64,000 bases of DNA, taken from the NCBI RefSeq assembly GCF_015680235.1, contig NZ_JADLJL010000002.1:62001-126000 (forward strand), in the 5' to 3' direction. Origin of the DNA: Pseudomonas guariconensis. Lineage in GTDB: Bacteria > Pseudomonadota > Gammaproteobacteria > Pseudomonadales > Pseudomonadaceae. The translations under genes were made by a program, and so were the position numbers. Of this stretch, positions 8,994 to 18,451 are shown piece after piece (position 1 is the first letter of the stretch; every line of letters starts with the position of its first letter). The notes under the pieces were generated by a model. That model was not told the origin of the DNA. It searched no databases and saw nothing but the letters and a program-made list of their open reading frames with translations.

Positions 8994-9539
8994 ATTAAGC
9001 GTGAAATGAGAAACGATAAACGAACTGCACCGAAAGCCCCGATCAACGAGAATATCTCGGCACGCGAGGTTCGGTTAATTGGCGCTGACGGCGAGCAGAT
9101 TGGCATCGTCTCGATTGATGAAGCGCTGCGTATCGCTGATGAAGCGAAGCTGGATCTGGTGGAGATCTCTGCAGACGCGCAACCGCCTGTCTGCAAGGTG
9201 ATGGACTACGGCAAGCACCTCTTCGAGAAGAAGAAGCAGGCTTCCGAGGCCAAGAAGAACCAGAAGCAGATCCAGATCAAAGAAATCAAGTTTCGTCCAG
9301 GGACGGAAGAAGGGGATTACCAGGTAAAACTACGCAACCTGGTACGTTTCCTTAGCGATGGGGACAAGGCCAAGATCTCTCTGAGATTCCGCGGCCGTGA
9401 GATGGCCCACCAGGAGCTGGGCATGGAGCTGTTGAAGCGGGTCGAAGCTGACCTCGCCGAATACGGCACCGTTGAGCAGCATCCGAAGATGGAAGGACGC
9501 CAGCTTATGATGGTCATCGCCCCCAAAAAGAAGAAGTAA
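8994..9539 (+). CDS. infC: Translation initiation factor IF-3
   Basis: Binds the 30S subunit and checks initiator tRNA and start codon. I place the start at the ATT at 8994 because GGAG (8982-8985) is 8 bases away, whereas the in-frame ATG at 8988 overlaps the thrS stop and is only 2 bases from GGAG. E. coli infC also starts at ATT, which lets IF-3 repress its own translation, so the same control is likely here. The protein contains [19 protein letters not shown] at the N-domain and [13 protein letters not shown]-like and APKKKK C-domain motifs. If the ATG were used the product would be two residues longer. Confidence 0.92.
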   Translation: MKREMRNDKRTAPKAPINENISAREVRLIGADGEQIGIVSIDEALRIADEAKLDLVEISADAQPPVCKVMDYGKHLFEKKKQASEAKKNQKQIQIKEIKFRPGTEEGDYQVKLRNLVRFLSDGDKAKISLRFRGREMAHQELGMELLKRVEADLAEYGTVEQHPKMEGRQLMMVIAPKKKK

Positions 9540-9599
9540 TCTCCCGGGCACGGCAGGCCTGATGATTATGTGTAATTTTATCGAATGCGGAGTTCCAAC

Positions 9600-9794
9600 A
9601 TGCCAAAAATGAAAACCAAGAGCGGTGCTGCGAAGCGTTTCCTGAAAACCGCTTCCGGCTTCAAGCACAAGCACGCTTTCAAGAGCCACATCCTGACCAA
9701 AATGTCGACCAAGCGTAAGCGTCAACTGCGCGGTGCCAGCCTGCTGCACCCGTCTGACGTGGCAAAAGTCGAGCGCATGCTGCGCGTACGTTAA
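9600..9794 (+). CDS. rpmI: 50S ribosomal protein L35
   Basis: The 64-residue basic protein begins [20 protein letters not shown] and ends [12 protein letters not shown], both diagnostic of bL35. The GCGGAG site just upstream supports 9600 rather than the in-frame ATG at 9585. It sits between infC and rplT in the conserved order. Confidence 0.97.
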   Translation: MPKMKTKSGAAKRFLKTASGFKHKHAFKSHILTKMSTKRKRQLRGASLLHPSDVAKVERMLRVR

Positions 9795-9822
9795 TTCTGG
9801 TCAACGATAGAGGAAGTTACTC

Positions 9823-10179
9823 ATGGCTCGTGTAAAGCGTGGCGTCATCGCTCGTAAGCGTCACAAGAAAATTCTGAAACTGGCTAAAGGCTACTACGGT
9901 GCGCGTTCGCGCGTATTCCGCGTTGCCAAGCAAGCGGTCATCAAGGCTGGCCAATACGCCTACCGTGACCGTCGCCAGAAGAAGCGTCAGTTCCGCGCTC
10001 TGTGGATTGCTCGTATCAACGCCGGTGCCCGCACCAACGGCCTGTCCTACAGCCGTCTGATTGCTGGCCTGAAAAAGGCGTCGATCGAAATCGACCGTAA
10101 GGTTCTGGCCGACCTGGCAGTGAACGAAAAAGCGGCGTTTGCTGCGATTGTCGAGAAAGCTAAAGCCGTTCTGGCTTAA
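9823..10179 (+). CDS. rplT: 50S ribosomal protein L20
   Basis: The 118-residue product starts [20 protein letters not shown] and has the [20 protein letters not shown] core of bL20, which binds 23S rRNA early in assembly. In enterobacteria L20 represses the rpmI-rplT mRNA; I did not identify the pseudoknot here. A GAGGAAG ribosome site precedes the ATG. Confidence 0.97.
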   Translation: MARVKRGVIARKRHKKILKLAKGYYGARSRVFRVAKQAVIKAGQYAYRDRRQKKRQFRALWIARINAGARTNGLSYSRLIAGLKKASIEIDRKVLADLAVNEKAAFAAIVEKAKAVLA

Positions 10180-10237
10180 GTACCCACGACAATCATCCGG
10201 CGGCGCCCTGCGCCGTCGGGTGTAAAACGTCATCGAT

Positions 10238-11307
<1,070 letters not shown>

Positions 11308-11338
11308 GCCCGATCGACGCACTTTCTAGGAGAACAGC

Positions 11339-13732
11339 ATGAAATTCAGTGAACAGTGGCTGCGCGGTTGGGTCAACCCGCAAGTCTCCCGTGACGAACT
11401 GGTTGCCCGCCTGTCCATGGCCGGCCTCGAAGTCGACAGCGTAACCCCCGCTGCCGGCCAATTCAGCGGCATCGTGGTGGGCGAGATCCTCACCACCGAA
11501 CAACACCCGGACGCCGACAAGCTGCGCGTGTGCCAGGTGAGCAACGGCCAGGAAACCTTCCAGGTCGTCTGCGGCGCCCCCAACGCACGCCCCGGCATCA
11601 AGATCCCGTTCGCCATGATCGGCGCCGAACTGCCAGGCGACTTCAAGATCAAGAAGGCCAAGCTGCGCGGCGTCGAGTCCTTCGGCATGCTGTGCTCGGC
11701 GGCCGAGCTGCAGATCAGCGAAGAGAACGACGGCTTGCTGGAACTGGCGGCTGACGCCCCGGTCGGCGAAGACATTCGCGTGTACCTGAACCTGGACGAC
11801 GCCAGCATCGAGATCGGCCTGACCCCGAACCGCGGCGACTGCCTGTCCATCGCAGGCCTTGCCCGTGACGTCGGCGCCCTGTACGACGTTCCGGTCACCC
11901 GTCCCGAAGTGCCTGCGGTCGCCCTGGCCCACGACGAAGTACGCCCGGTCGAAGTCTCCGCTCCGGCTGCCTGCCCGCGCTACTTGGGCCGTGTGATCCG
12001 CAACGTCGACCTGAGCAAGCCGACCCCGCTGTGGATGGTCGAACGCCTGCGCCGTAGCGACGTGCGCAGCATCGACGCCGCCGTCGACATCACCAACTAC
12101 GTGATGCTCGAGCTCGGCCAGCCGATGCACGCCTTCGACCTCGCCGAAATCAACGGCGGCATCCGCGTGCGCATGGCCGAGGAGGGCGAGAAGCTCGTCC
12201 TGCTGGACGGCCAGGAAGTCGCCCTGCGTGCCGACACCCTGGTCATCGCCGACCACACCCGCGCCTTGGCCATCGCCGGCGTCATGGGTGGCGAGCACAG
12301 CGGCGTGAACACCGAGAAGACCCGCGACCTGTTCCTGGAAAGCGCCTTCTTCGAGCCGATTTCCGTTGCCGGCAAGGCCCGTTCCTACGGCCTGCACACC
12401 GATGCCTCGCACCGCTACGAGCGTGGCGTCGACTCGCAGTTGGCCCGTGAAGCCATGGAGCGTGCCACCGCGCTGGTACTGGAGATCGTCGGCGGCGAAG
12501 CCGGCCCCATCGTCGAGGCCGTGAGCGAACAGCACCTGCCGAAGGTCGCGCCGGTCACCCTGCGCGCCGAACGCATCAACCAGATGCTCGGCATGGATAT
12601 GGACGCCGCCCAGGTCGAGCAACTGCTCAACGCCCTGGAGCTGAAAACCAGCGCTAGTGGGGGGGCTGATGGTGCGGCGCAGTGGACCGTCGAAGTCCCC
12701 AGCCACCGCTTCGACATCAGCCTCGAAGTCGACCTGATCGAAGAGCTGGCCCGCCTGTATGGCTATAACAACCTGCCGGTACGCTACCCGCAGGCCCGCC
12801 TGGCCCCCCAGGCCCGCCCGGAAGCCCGTGGCGAGCTGCCGACCCTGCGTCGCCTGCTGGTCGCCCGCGGCTACCAGGAAGCCATCACCTACAGCTTCAT
12901 CGACCCGAAACTGTTCGAGCTGTTCACCCCTGGCGTCGAGCCGCTGCTGCTGGCCAACCCCATCTCCAGCGACATGGCCGCCATGCGCGCGTCCCTGTGG
13001 CCGGGCCTGGTCAAGGCGCTGCAGCACAACCTCAACCGCCAGCAAGACCGTGTACGCCTGTTCGAAAGCGGCCTGCGCTTCGTCGGCCAGTTGGGCGACC
13101 TCAAGCAGCAGCCGATGATCGCCGGCGTCGCCACCGGCAGCCGCCTGCCGGAAGGCTGGGCCAACGGCCGTGACAGCATCGACTTCTTCGATGTGAAGGC
13201 CGACGTCGAAGCCCTGCTGGGCTACTCCGGCGCCCTGGGTGACTTCACCTTCGTCGCTGGCAACCACCCAGCCCTGCACCCCGGCCAGACCGCCCGTATC
13301 GAGCGCGACGGCAAGGAAGTCGGCTACCTCGGCGCCATCCACCCAGAGTTGGCCAAGACTCTGGGCCTGGAGCGCCCGGTATTCGTCTTCGAACTGGTGC
13401 TGGGCGATGTGGTCGAAGGCCGCCTGCCGAAATTCAGCGAACTGTCCAAGTTCCCTGAAGTGAGGCGTGACCTGGCTTTGATCGCAGGACGTGATGTAGC
13501 TTCTAGCTCCGTGCTTGAAGTAATTCGTGACAATGCGGGCGAATGGCTCACAGACCTCAGGCTGTTTGACGTCTACCAGGGTAAAGGTATTGATCCTGAT
13601 AGAAAAAGCCTGGCTGTCGGCTTGACCTGGCAGCATCCATCGCGCACTCTTAACGACGATGAGGTGAACACTACCCTGCAAAACATCCTCACCTCGCTCG
13701 AACAAAGGTTGAACACCACGTTAAGGAAATAG
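11339..13732 (+). CDS. pheT: Phenylalanyl-tRNA synthetase beta subunit
   Basis: Non-catalytic, editing and tRNA-binding subunit, 797 residues. Domains in order: EMAP-type tRNA-binding fold (about residues 40-150, TTEQHPDADKLRVCQVSNGQ), B3/B4 editing domain, B5 domain, a catalytic-like core and the FDX-ACB anticodon domain at the C-terminus (FSELSKFPEVRRDLALIAGR). AGGAGAACAGC before the ATG gives a good ribosome site. The stop is three bases before ihfA. Confidence 0.97.
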   Translation: MKFSEQWLRGWVNPQVSRDELVARLSMAGLEVDSVTPAAGQFSGIVVGEILTTEQHPDADKLRVCQVSNGQETFQVVCGAPNARPGIKIPFAMIGAELPGDFKIKKAKLRGVESFGMLCSAAELQISEENDGLLELAADAPVGEDIRVYLNLDDASIEIGLTPNRGDCLSIAGLARDVGALYDVPVTRPEVPAVALAHDEVRPVEVSAPAACPRYLGRVIRNVDLSKPTPLWMVERLRRSDVRSIDAAVDITNYVMLELGQPMHAFDLAEINGGIRVRMAEEGEKLVLLDGQEVALRADTLVIADHTRALAIAGVMGGEHSGVNTEKTRDLFLESAFFEPISVAGKARSYGLHTDASHRYERGVDSQLAREAMERATALVLEIVGGEAGPIVEAVSEQHLPKVAPVTLRAERINQMLGMDMDAAQVEQLLNALELKTSASGGADGAAQWTVEVPSHRFDISLEVDLIEELARLYGYNNLPVRYPQARLAPQARPEARGELPTLRRLLVARGYQEAITYSFIDPKLFELFTPGVEPLLLANPISSDMAAMRASLWPGLVKALQHNLNRQQDRVRLFESGLRFVGQLGDLKQQPMIAGVATGSRLPEGWANGRDSIDFFDVKADVEALLGYSGALGDFTFVAGNHPALHPGQTARIERDGKEVGYLGAIHPELAKTLGLERPVFVFELVLGDVVEGRLPKFSELSKFPEVRRDLALIAGRDVASSSVLEVIRDNAGEWLTDLRLFDVYQGKGIDPDRKSLAVGLTWQHPSRTLNDDEVNTTLQNILTSLEQRLNTTLRK

Positions 13733-13735
13733 CGT

Positions 13736-14038
13736 ATGGGTGCTCTGACGAAAGCTGAGATGGCCGAAAGGCTGTACGAGGAGCTGGGGCTCAACAAGCG
13801 AGAGGCCAAGGAGCTGGTCGAGCTGTTTTTCGAAGAAATTCGGCATGCACTTGAAGAGAACGAGCAGGTCAAGTTGTCCGGTTTCGGTAACTTTGACCTT
13901 CGCGACAAACGCCAGCGGCCGGGCCGCAACCCCAAAACGGGGGAAGAAATCCCGATCACTGCTCGCCGCGTCGTCACCTTTCGTCCAGGGCAGAAACTGA
14001 AAGCCCGGGTTGAGGCCTATGCTGGAACCAAGCCATAA
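13736..14038 (+). CDS. ihfA: Integration host factor alpha subunit
   Basis: DNA-bending nucleoid protein that pairs with IhfB. The 100-residue product has the N-terminal dimer helices, the arm motif [20 protein letters not shown] with the intercalating proline, and the family C-terminus. It follows pheT by three bases, the usual gammaproteobacterial arrangement. IHF is a common cofactor of phage integrases, and a prophage sits 0.5 kb downstream. Confidence 0.97.
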
Positions 14039-14375
14039 CGATGAGCTGCCCCCCATTCCGGGCAAGCGCTACTTCACCATCGGTGAGGTCAGTGAGCTCT
14101 GTGCGGTAAAACCGCACGTGCTGCGTTATTGGGAACAGGAATTCCCGCAGCTCAACCCGGTCAAGCGCCGCGGCAACCGGCGGTATTATCAGCGCCAAGA
14201 CGTGCTGATGATCCGCCAGATCCGCGCGCTGCTATATGACCAAGGCTTCACCATCGGCGGGGCGCGCTTGCGCCTCTCCAGTGATGAGGCCAAGGATGAC
14301 ACCACCCAGTACAAGCAGCTGATTCGGCAGATGATTGCGGAATTGGAAGATGTGTTGGTGGTGTTGAAGAAGTGA
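14019..14375 (+). CDS. MerR-family regulator
   Basis: Small DNA-binding protein, 118 residues, conserved next to ihfA in Pseudomonas. The winged helix [20 protein letters not shown] followed by [10 protein letters not shown] and [13 protein letters not shown] is at residues 20-66, and a C-terminal dimerisation helix ends it. No metal-binding Cys pair is visible. The gene starts inside the ihfA 3' end (20-bp overlap) in another frame; an upstream TTG at 14010 is less likely. Confidence 0.9.
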
Positions 14376-14474
14376 CCTAAAGCCTGATGAGTGGATTTTT
14401 TTGAAAAAAAGCTTCCATTATTCAAAAGGTTAGGGTAGATTCTTCACCGTTCTCAGCAACATCGAGAATGATGT

Positions 14475-14551
14475 CGGGGCGTAGCGCAGCCCGGTAGCGC
14501 ACTTGCATGGGGTGCAAGGGGTCGAGTGTTCGAATCACTCCGTCCCGACCA
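14475..14551 (+). tRNA. tRNA-Pro(GGG)
   Basis: 77 nt fold into a full cloverleaf: acceptor CGGGGCG pairs with CGTCCCG, the anticodon stem CTTGC/GCAAG encloses the loop ATGGGGT with anticodon GGG, and the T arm holds GTTCGAATC. The CCA end is encoded (14549-14551). It is the integration site of the prophage, which leaves the gene whole. Confidence 0.95.
14521..14551. other. Candidate attL core in the tRNA-Pro 3' half
   Basis: The phage integrase gene lies 80 bp downstream and points toward the tRNA, and everything beyond is phage. Tyrosine integrases commonly use the T arm and 3' end of tRNA genes as the shared core, so the phage restores this end. The exact crossover cannot be fixed without the other end, which is outside the window. 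Confidence 0.5.
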
Positions 14552-14567
14552 ATAATCCCAAGGACTT

Positions 14568-14596
14568 AGGCCATTTCCGCAAGGGGTGGCCTTTTT
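14568..14596 (+). terminator. Terminator after tRNA-Pro
   Basis: AGGCCA (14568-14573) and TGGCCT (14587-14592) form a stem whose right arm runs into T5. It can end the tRNA transcript and now lies just inside the prophage. Confidence 0.65.
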
Positions 14597-14599
14597 CCT

Positions 14600-14621
14600 T
14601 TGCGTGACTTTTGCGTGACTT
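14600..14621. repeat. Tandem 11-bp repeat, possible integrase arm sites
   Basis: TTGCGTGACTT is repeated twice without a gap between the att core and the end of the integrase gene. Closely spaced short direct repeats at this position are typical of arm-type binding sites for the N-terminal domain of tyrosine integrases. Binding is inferred from position only. Confidence 0.4.
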
Positions 14622-14630
14622 CTCAGGTTT

Positions 14631-15809
14631 CTACGCCTGCCTCCTCTTCAAAATGGTCAGCACCGGCCCACGCGAGTCCGTCGCTGAAACTTTGTTTGCC
14701 GCCTCTATCAACTGTCCCAGCTCCGCGCCAGAATAGTGGCTGGTCACGCTGCCGTTCTTGTGGCCAAGAAGCGACTTCCGATCTTCCTCTGTTACACCGG
14801 CTGCTTTCAGGCGCCTGCCGAAAGTGTGCTTCAAGTCGTGGACCCTGATAGAAGCGAACCCAGGGTGTGCCGGTCGCAAGTGTTGCTCCTGCCAGAGCTT
14901 TGCCGCGCGCACCCTCGCTTTCTTCCAGGCCGAGTCGTTCATCCTGTGCATCCCGGTGCCGTTGTAGGGAAATACCCATTCCCGGCTAATCCCTCGCTGC
15001 CCGTCGATGATCGACTTTGCCACGCTATTCAGCACCACCAGACGCTCATCTCGGTTCTTCACGCCTGAGTTCTCGTGCCGGCCGCCGAAATCGGCAGGTA
15101 TCAGGAACACACTGGTGCCCAGTTCGGGTACTGAGATCTCCCAGTCCCACCTCAGTTTGCAGACCTCCTGCTCCCGGCAGCCCGTGTTCACCTTGAACAG
15201 GGCCATACGCTGCAGGTGGTCCGGCAATTCACCGAAGAGAATCGATTGCTCATCCCATGACATGGGGTAGGGCTTTCGACTGGACCTCTTCTCCTCCAGC
15301 TTGGTCAGCAGCGGAACGCTGTCGAGCCACGGCCTGCGCTCTTCATCCCGCCACTTCCGGCAAGCCAGCGACAGAACGCGAATAACCCGCTCGATCGCGA
15401 TGTTCACCGTCCGGTTGCTGACCGCCTTCCTAACTTTCCCATTCGGCAAATCTTCGTCCGTCTGCCGGTCCCGAATGAACGGGGCCAGTGCCTGGTCGTC
15501 GATGTGCGTCAGCGGCAGGTCGCCCAGGTATGGATCAAGTTGCTGGAGGCACAGGGCAGTCAGCTTGATTGACGGCTGATCCTTGTGCTCGAGGAGGTAT
15601 CTGGTGGCCGCCTCCCGGAACGTCCGAACCTGCCGAACACCATATACTTTGCGTTGGCGGATCTGCTCGAGCCGGTGGATCAGGTACTTTTCCGCTTCCG
15701 CCCGGTCACAAGTTCCAGTGCTTTCGTAAAGTCTCTCGCCGTTGATCCTCTTGTCGATGTGCCAGATGCCGTTCCTTTGGGAAAGGCCTGTGATTGTCTT
15801 TCGCGCCAT
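14631..15809 (-). CDS. int: Tyrosine-type phage integrase
   Basis: Catalyses integration into and excision from tRNA-Pro(GGG). The 392-residue protein has an N-terminal arm-binding part, a core-binding SAM-like domain (about 60-155) and a catalytic domain with Arg212 (NTGCREQEV), Lys251, His324 ([12 protein letters not shown]), His350 (LLGHKNG) and the nucleophile Tyr359 (SHYSGAE). The usual second Arg of the HxxR motif is Lys327. An AGGAG site precedes the ATG. Its first 130 bp overlap the end of the upstream AlpA-like gene in another frame. Confidence 0.93.
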   Translation of the reverse strand: MARKTITGLSQRNGIWHIDKRINGERLYESTGTCDRAEAEKYLIHRLEQIRQRKVYGVRQVRTFREAATRYLLEHKDQPSIKLTALCLQQLDPYLGDLPLTHIDDQALAPFIRDRQTDEDLPNGKVRKAVSNRTVNIAIERVIRVLSLACRKWRDEERRPWLDSVPLLTKLEEKRSSRKPYPMSWDEQSILFGELPDHLQRMALFKVNTGCREQEVCKLRWDWEISVPELGTSVFLIPADFGGRHENSGVKNRDERLVVLNSVAKSIIDGQRGISREWVFPYNGTGMHRMNDSAWKKARVRAAKLWQEQHLRPAHPGFASIRVHDLKHTFGRRLKAAGVTEEDRKSLLGHKNGSVTSHYSGAELGQLIEAANKVSATDSRGPVLTILKRRQA

Positions 15810-16084
15810 CCCTTATCTCCTGATGGGCGCTCGCTGCCGGGTGATTGTCGTCCCTGAGCGCCTTCTTTCGCAATTGCCATGGCCTGGATGTAGTCGTTCA
15901 CCCAGGCGTCCAGTTCTTCCCGATCAAAGCCTATGCCGCGCTCCCCGATGGGGAACTCGCTCACATGCGGCCTCACGGTCTTGTTGAATTCCGATCGGCA
16001 CATGCCGAGGTAGTGGGGTGCATCGCCGGCTCGGATGATGCGCGGCTGAATGCGTGCGGACGGTGCCGCGCTGGCGTTTGCCAT
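15680..16084 (-). CDS. AlpA/excisionase-like protein paired with the integrase
   Basis: The 134-residue product has an N-terminal winged-helix-like part (RIIRAGDAPHYLGMCRSEFN, then FPIGERGIGFDREELDAWVN), as in small phage proteins that steer excision, followed by a disordered basic tail. The ATG at 16084 has CAGGAG in front; upstream codons are not protein-like. The 130-bp out-of-frame overlap with the integrase start suggests coupled translation. A role as excisionase is inferred from position. Confidence 0.7.
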   Translation of the reverse strand: MANASAAPSARIQPRIIRAGDAPHYLGMCRSEFNKTVRPHVSEFPIGERGIGFDREELDAWVNDYIQAMAIAKEGAQGRQSPGSERPSGDKGWRERQSQAFPKGTASGTSTRGSTARDFTKALELVTGRKRKST

Positions 16085-16103
16085 GTGGTTCTCCTGCGGC
16101 CGA

Positions 16104-16280
16104 TCAGGCCAAGAAGTGGTGCCCGACCTGCGCCGCCCGGGCGGCTTGCTCGGTGCGGAACATGATTTCTTTGGTGCCAGGCCAGCCTTCCGCCTCGAAC
16201 TCCACCGATACCCACCAGTAGCCAAACTTGCGGTACGGCTCGCCGAGGATCTTCGTGACGTAGCAGTCGATCAGGTTCAT
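16104..16280 (-). CDS. Small phage protein, 58 residues
   Basis: Reading from the ATG at 16280 gives MNLIDCYVTKILGEPYRKFG and ends VGHHFLA. It is rich in Trp and Tyr in the middle (GYWWVSVEFEAEGWPG). The start overlaps the stop of the preceding gene as ATGA, and GGGAGG lies upstream. I recall similar proteins beside integrases in Pseudomonas prophages but know no function. Confidence 0.7.
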   Translation of the reverse strand: MNLIDCYVTKILGEPYRKFGYWWVSVEFEAEGWPGTKEIMFRTEQAARAAQVGHHFLA

Positions 16281-16510
16281 GGATGGTCGCCTCCCTCGAT
16301 GATGGAGTGCTCGACAGTGCGCGACTGTGGATCGGCATCACCCAGGAACACCATGTTCAAGGCCGTGTCCTGCAGGTTGCCGACCTCGTCGGTTCCTTCT
16401 TCGTCCTCGGATAGCACGGGCAGGGCCTGGTGGCGGATCATGTCGATGCTCAGGCCCTCGGGTATTTCGAACCGGGTGGTGATGGTGGTTTTTACGGTGA
16501 TCACTGGCAT
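16277..16510 (-). CDS. Hypothetical phage protein, 77 residues
   Basis: Starts MPVITVKTTITTRFEIPEGL with AAGGAG upstream of the ATG at 16510; a longer frame upstream is arginine-rich and unlikely. The N-terminal beta strand pair and acidic tail give no family. Coupled to the 58-residue gene by a 4-bp overlap. Confidence 0.65.
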   Translation of the reverse strand: MPVITVKTTITTRFEIPEGLSIDMIRHQALPVLSEDEEGTDEVGNLQDTALNMVFLGDADPQSRTVEHSIIEGGDHP

Positions 16511-16524
16511 GGATGACTCCTTGG

Positions 16525-17259
16525 TCAGTCCCAGTCGTGGCTGACGCCTGGCTTGATTGGTGGTGTGCACTGGAGGGAGCCAAGCTCCAGCAGGGTGAAG
16601 TGGCCATCCATCCAGCCGGCGGTGTCGATGTGGTAAACATTGCCGAGCACGGCCGGCTGCCGGAGCGGGGTGTGCCCACATACAAGGGCGCGCAAGCCTT
16701 CGACGCCCTCCTTGTCACCGTCCTGAATTCTGCTGCGCGACCACATGCAGGTGTTCTGCACAAGCTTCAACCGCTTGTTGCTCTCGGGTGATTCCAGTTC
16801 GTAGCGCAACCTATCCCACGACGAGAACGGGCAGTCGGCGTGCACAATGCCAACCAGGCCTTCGGGCGTTTCCACCTCAATGGCGATCGGGATCTCGCGG
16901 AACTGGGTCGCGAACTCGCGTTGCTCATCCCAGGCTAGGCCGGCGAACCAGCTGCCGCCGTTGTAGACCCAGTTCTCTGTGTCGCAGGTGTCGAACCGGC
17001 AGACGTAGTCGTCGTGGTTACCGCGCACCGGGTGGAACCATTGCTTGGCCAGCCAGTTGAGCGCGTCGCGGCACTCGGGCCCGCGGTCGACAAGGTCACC
17101 AACACTGAACAGCCGGTCAACTGCCGGGTCGAATCCGGCAGAATCCAGGGCGGCCTGCAGGCGGGTGAAGTGCCCGTGAATGTCGCCGACCGCGAAATCG
17201 CGGCCAGCCGTGTTTGCGGCGAAGCGCTTTATGCGTAACACCTCGATGTTTTCGAGCAT
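16525..17259 (-). CDS. Metallophosphatase of the serine/threonine phosphatase type
   Basis: The 244-residue enzyme has the full metal-binding signature: GDIHGH near residue 25, GDLVDRG near 52, GNHD near 80, a His in VHADCP and GHTPLRQP near 205. This is the lambda NinI / bacterial PPP phosphatase fold, active on phosphoproteins or small phosphoesters in the cytoplasm. The ATG at 17259 follows CGAGGA by 6 bases; an ATG at 17280 is possible. It may alter host signalling during lytic growth; that is inference. Confidence 0.88.
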   Translation of the reverse strand: MLENIEVLRIKRFAANTAGRDFAVGDIHGHFTRLQAALDSAGFDPAVDRLFSVGDLVDRGPECRDALNWLAKQWFHPVRGNHDDYVCRFDTCDTENWVYNGGSWFAGLAWDEQREFATQFREIPIAIEVETPEGLVGIVHADCPFSSWDRLRYELESPESNKRLKLVQNTCMWSRSRIQDGDKEGVEGLRALVCGHTPLRQPAVLGNVYHIDTAGWMDGHFTLLELGSLQCTPPIKPGVSHDWD

Positions 17260-17393
17260 GCAGAATCCTCGCCCGCGCATGTCGGCGGGCTTGAGTAGTT
17301 GGGGGAGGGGTTAGGCTGGAATCAGCCGCAGCGGACGCGCGGCGAGTGGAGCGTCTGCGGGCGAGCTGGGCGGACAGCCTCGAAGTAGAGGAT

Positions 17394-17495
17394 CTACATG
17401 TCGTCCCAGGCTTCCTTCATGGTGGAGCCCTGGCCGGTGCAGCCCATTCGCCGGCACCACCAGGAGCCGTTCCAGTAGGTCATGCGCGCTTTCAT
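17394..17495 (-). CDS. Tiny Trp/Cys-rich phage protein, 33 residues
   Basis: Translates as MKARMTYWNGSWWCRRMGCT, ending MKEAWDDM. The paired Cys and Trp cluster looks selected. Its ATG overlaps the stop of the tiny gene upstream (ATGA) and a G-rich ribosome site lies before it. Unknown function. Confidence 0.5.
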   Translation of the reverse strand: MKARMTYWNGSWWCRRMGCTGQGSTMKEAWDDM

Positions 17496-17554
17496 GGTCG
17501 CGGCCCCCTGTAGATCAGGTAGGCCATGTAGGCGAGGGGAAGGATCACGGTCAT
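17492..17554 (-). CDS. Tiny membrane peptide, 20 residues
   Basis: The 20-residue product MTVILPLAYMAYLIYRGPRP is one hydrophobic segment with a basic tail. It is coupled by ATGA overlaps on both sides and has AAGGAG 8 bases before the ATG, which argues for real translation. It could be a leader that couples its neighbours rather than a functional protein. Confidence 0.45.
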   Translation of the reverse strand: MTVILPLAYMAYLIYRGPRP

Positions 17555-17931
17555 GGCATCAGCTCCTTCGGCACGTGGACGGTATCACCAAGCTTGTGGT
17601 TGACGAGGCCACGGCAGAACGCGACCAGTGCGGTTGGGCCGTAACACCAGACTCCGGCACCGGCAGGGCCGCCTGCGTAGCAGACGTCGTCCGGTAGCCC
17701 GTGGACGTGCTGCGATGTTCCAGAGTGTTTGTCGATCAGCAGGCCGCCCTGGCTCCAGTCCTTCGAAGGCTGATAGAGGTTCGTCCAGCAGCCACCTTCG
17801 GGCGTGTCGTAGATGCAGATGACGCCATGCTCACCAATAGCGACTTCCGCAGCATCAGTTGCGATGGCCACAGCCCAGTCCAGCGCAGCGCCTATCAGTC
17901 TGGCCGTCTTTACTTCGATCAGGTCGGTCAT
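17551..17931 (-). CDS. NinX-like phage protein (DUF2591)
   Basis: The 126-residue protein has the pattern of the DUF2591/NinX family: an N-terminal helix LIGAALDWAVA, the core GGLLIDKH, and the C-terminal GPTALVAFCRGLVNHKLGDT. Members are common in lambdoid early or nin regions; function unknown. Overlaps both neighbours by 4 bp. Confidence 0.75.
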   Translation of the reverse strand: MTDLIEVKTARLIGAALDWAVAIATDAAEVAIGEHGVICIYDTPEGGCWTNLYQPSKDWSQGGLLIDKHSGTSQHVHGLPDDVCYAGGPAGAGVWCYGPTALVAFCRGLVNHKLGDTVHVPKELMP

Positions 17932-18167
17932 CGCTGCACCGCCTTCGGCTCAATCCTGGCAAGGCGATCGCGCAGAGAGTTGATTTCATCCTGATATTCA
18001 TCGGCGAGCTTGGCCAGGTCATCGAAGTTGACCCAGTTGCCATGCTTGTCTGGCACGCGGATGACGCTTCCTTTCTCGTCCTCTCCGCCACGCCAGAAGT
18101 TGAACCTGGGGAGCTGGTGCGCCTTATCCCAAAGGTCATAGCCTTCGCGTGTTTTGATGTTCCTCAC
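17928..18167 (-). CDS. Hypothetical phage protein, 79 residues
   Basis: Charged protein beginning MRNIKTREGYDLWDKAHQLP with a C-terminal helix DEYQDEINSLRDRLARIE that may form a coiled coil. Coupled to both neighbours by ATGA overlaps. No family recognised. Confidence 0.65.
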   Translation of the reverse strand: MRNIKTREGYDLWDKAHQLPRFNFWRGGEDEKGSVIRVPDKHGNWVNFDDLAKLADEYQDEINSLRDRLARIEPKAVQR

Positions 18168-18451
18168 AGCTCATACCTCTCATCAATCCAGCGCCCAGGC
18201 GCCAGAGCCGGTGTAGGGGTGGTGGGCAATTGCTCGTTTTTCCACATGGAAGTAGGCGCATAAGCCCGTGATTTCGGGCTTTCTATGGTGGTGGGCGAAC
18301 TCAGCTGGCTGTCAGGGATGCAGCTGATGCCTACCCCATTGAGCAGGTAGCAGGTGACGCCGCGCTGGCTGTCGTGCTGCACGTCGATGACGTTCTCGGT
18401 TGCGCTGGCGCCGGTGGCCAGCAGCAGGAGGCAGAGGGCGAGGCGGGTCAT
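18164..18451 (-). CDS. Secreted phage protein
   Basis: Starts MTRLALCLLLLATGASATEN, a Sec signal peptide with cleavage expected after ASA. The mature 78 residues carry two Cys in GVTCYLLNGVGISCIPDS, probably a disulfide, and a proline-rich tail. Periplasmic; possibly envelope protection in the lysogen, but this is a guess. The ATG at 18451 overlaps the stop of the gene upstream. Confidence 0.65.
   Translation of the reverse strand: MTRLALCLLLLATGASATENVIDVQHDSQRGVTCYLLNGVGISCIPDSQLSSPTTIESPKSRAYAPTSMWKNEQLPTTPTPALAPGRWIDERYEL

Noticed and set aside
14376-14474. Possible tRNA promoter in the A/T-rich stretch before tRNA-Pro
   Set aside because: Several TTGAAA- and TATA-like words are present but no pair has acceptable spacing to the tRNA start.
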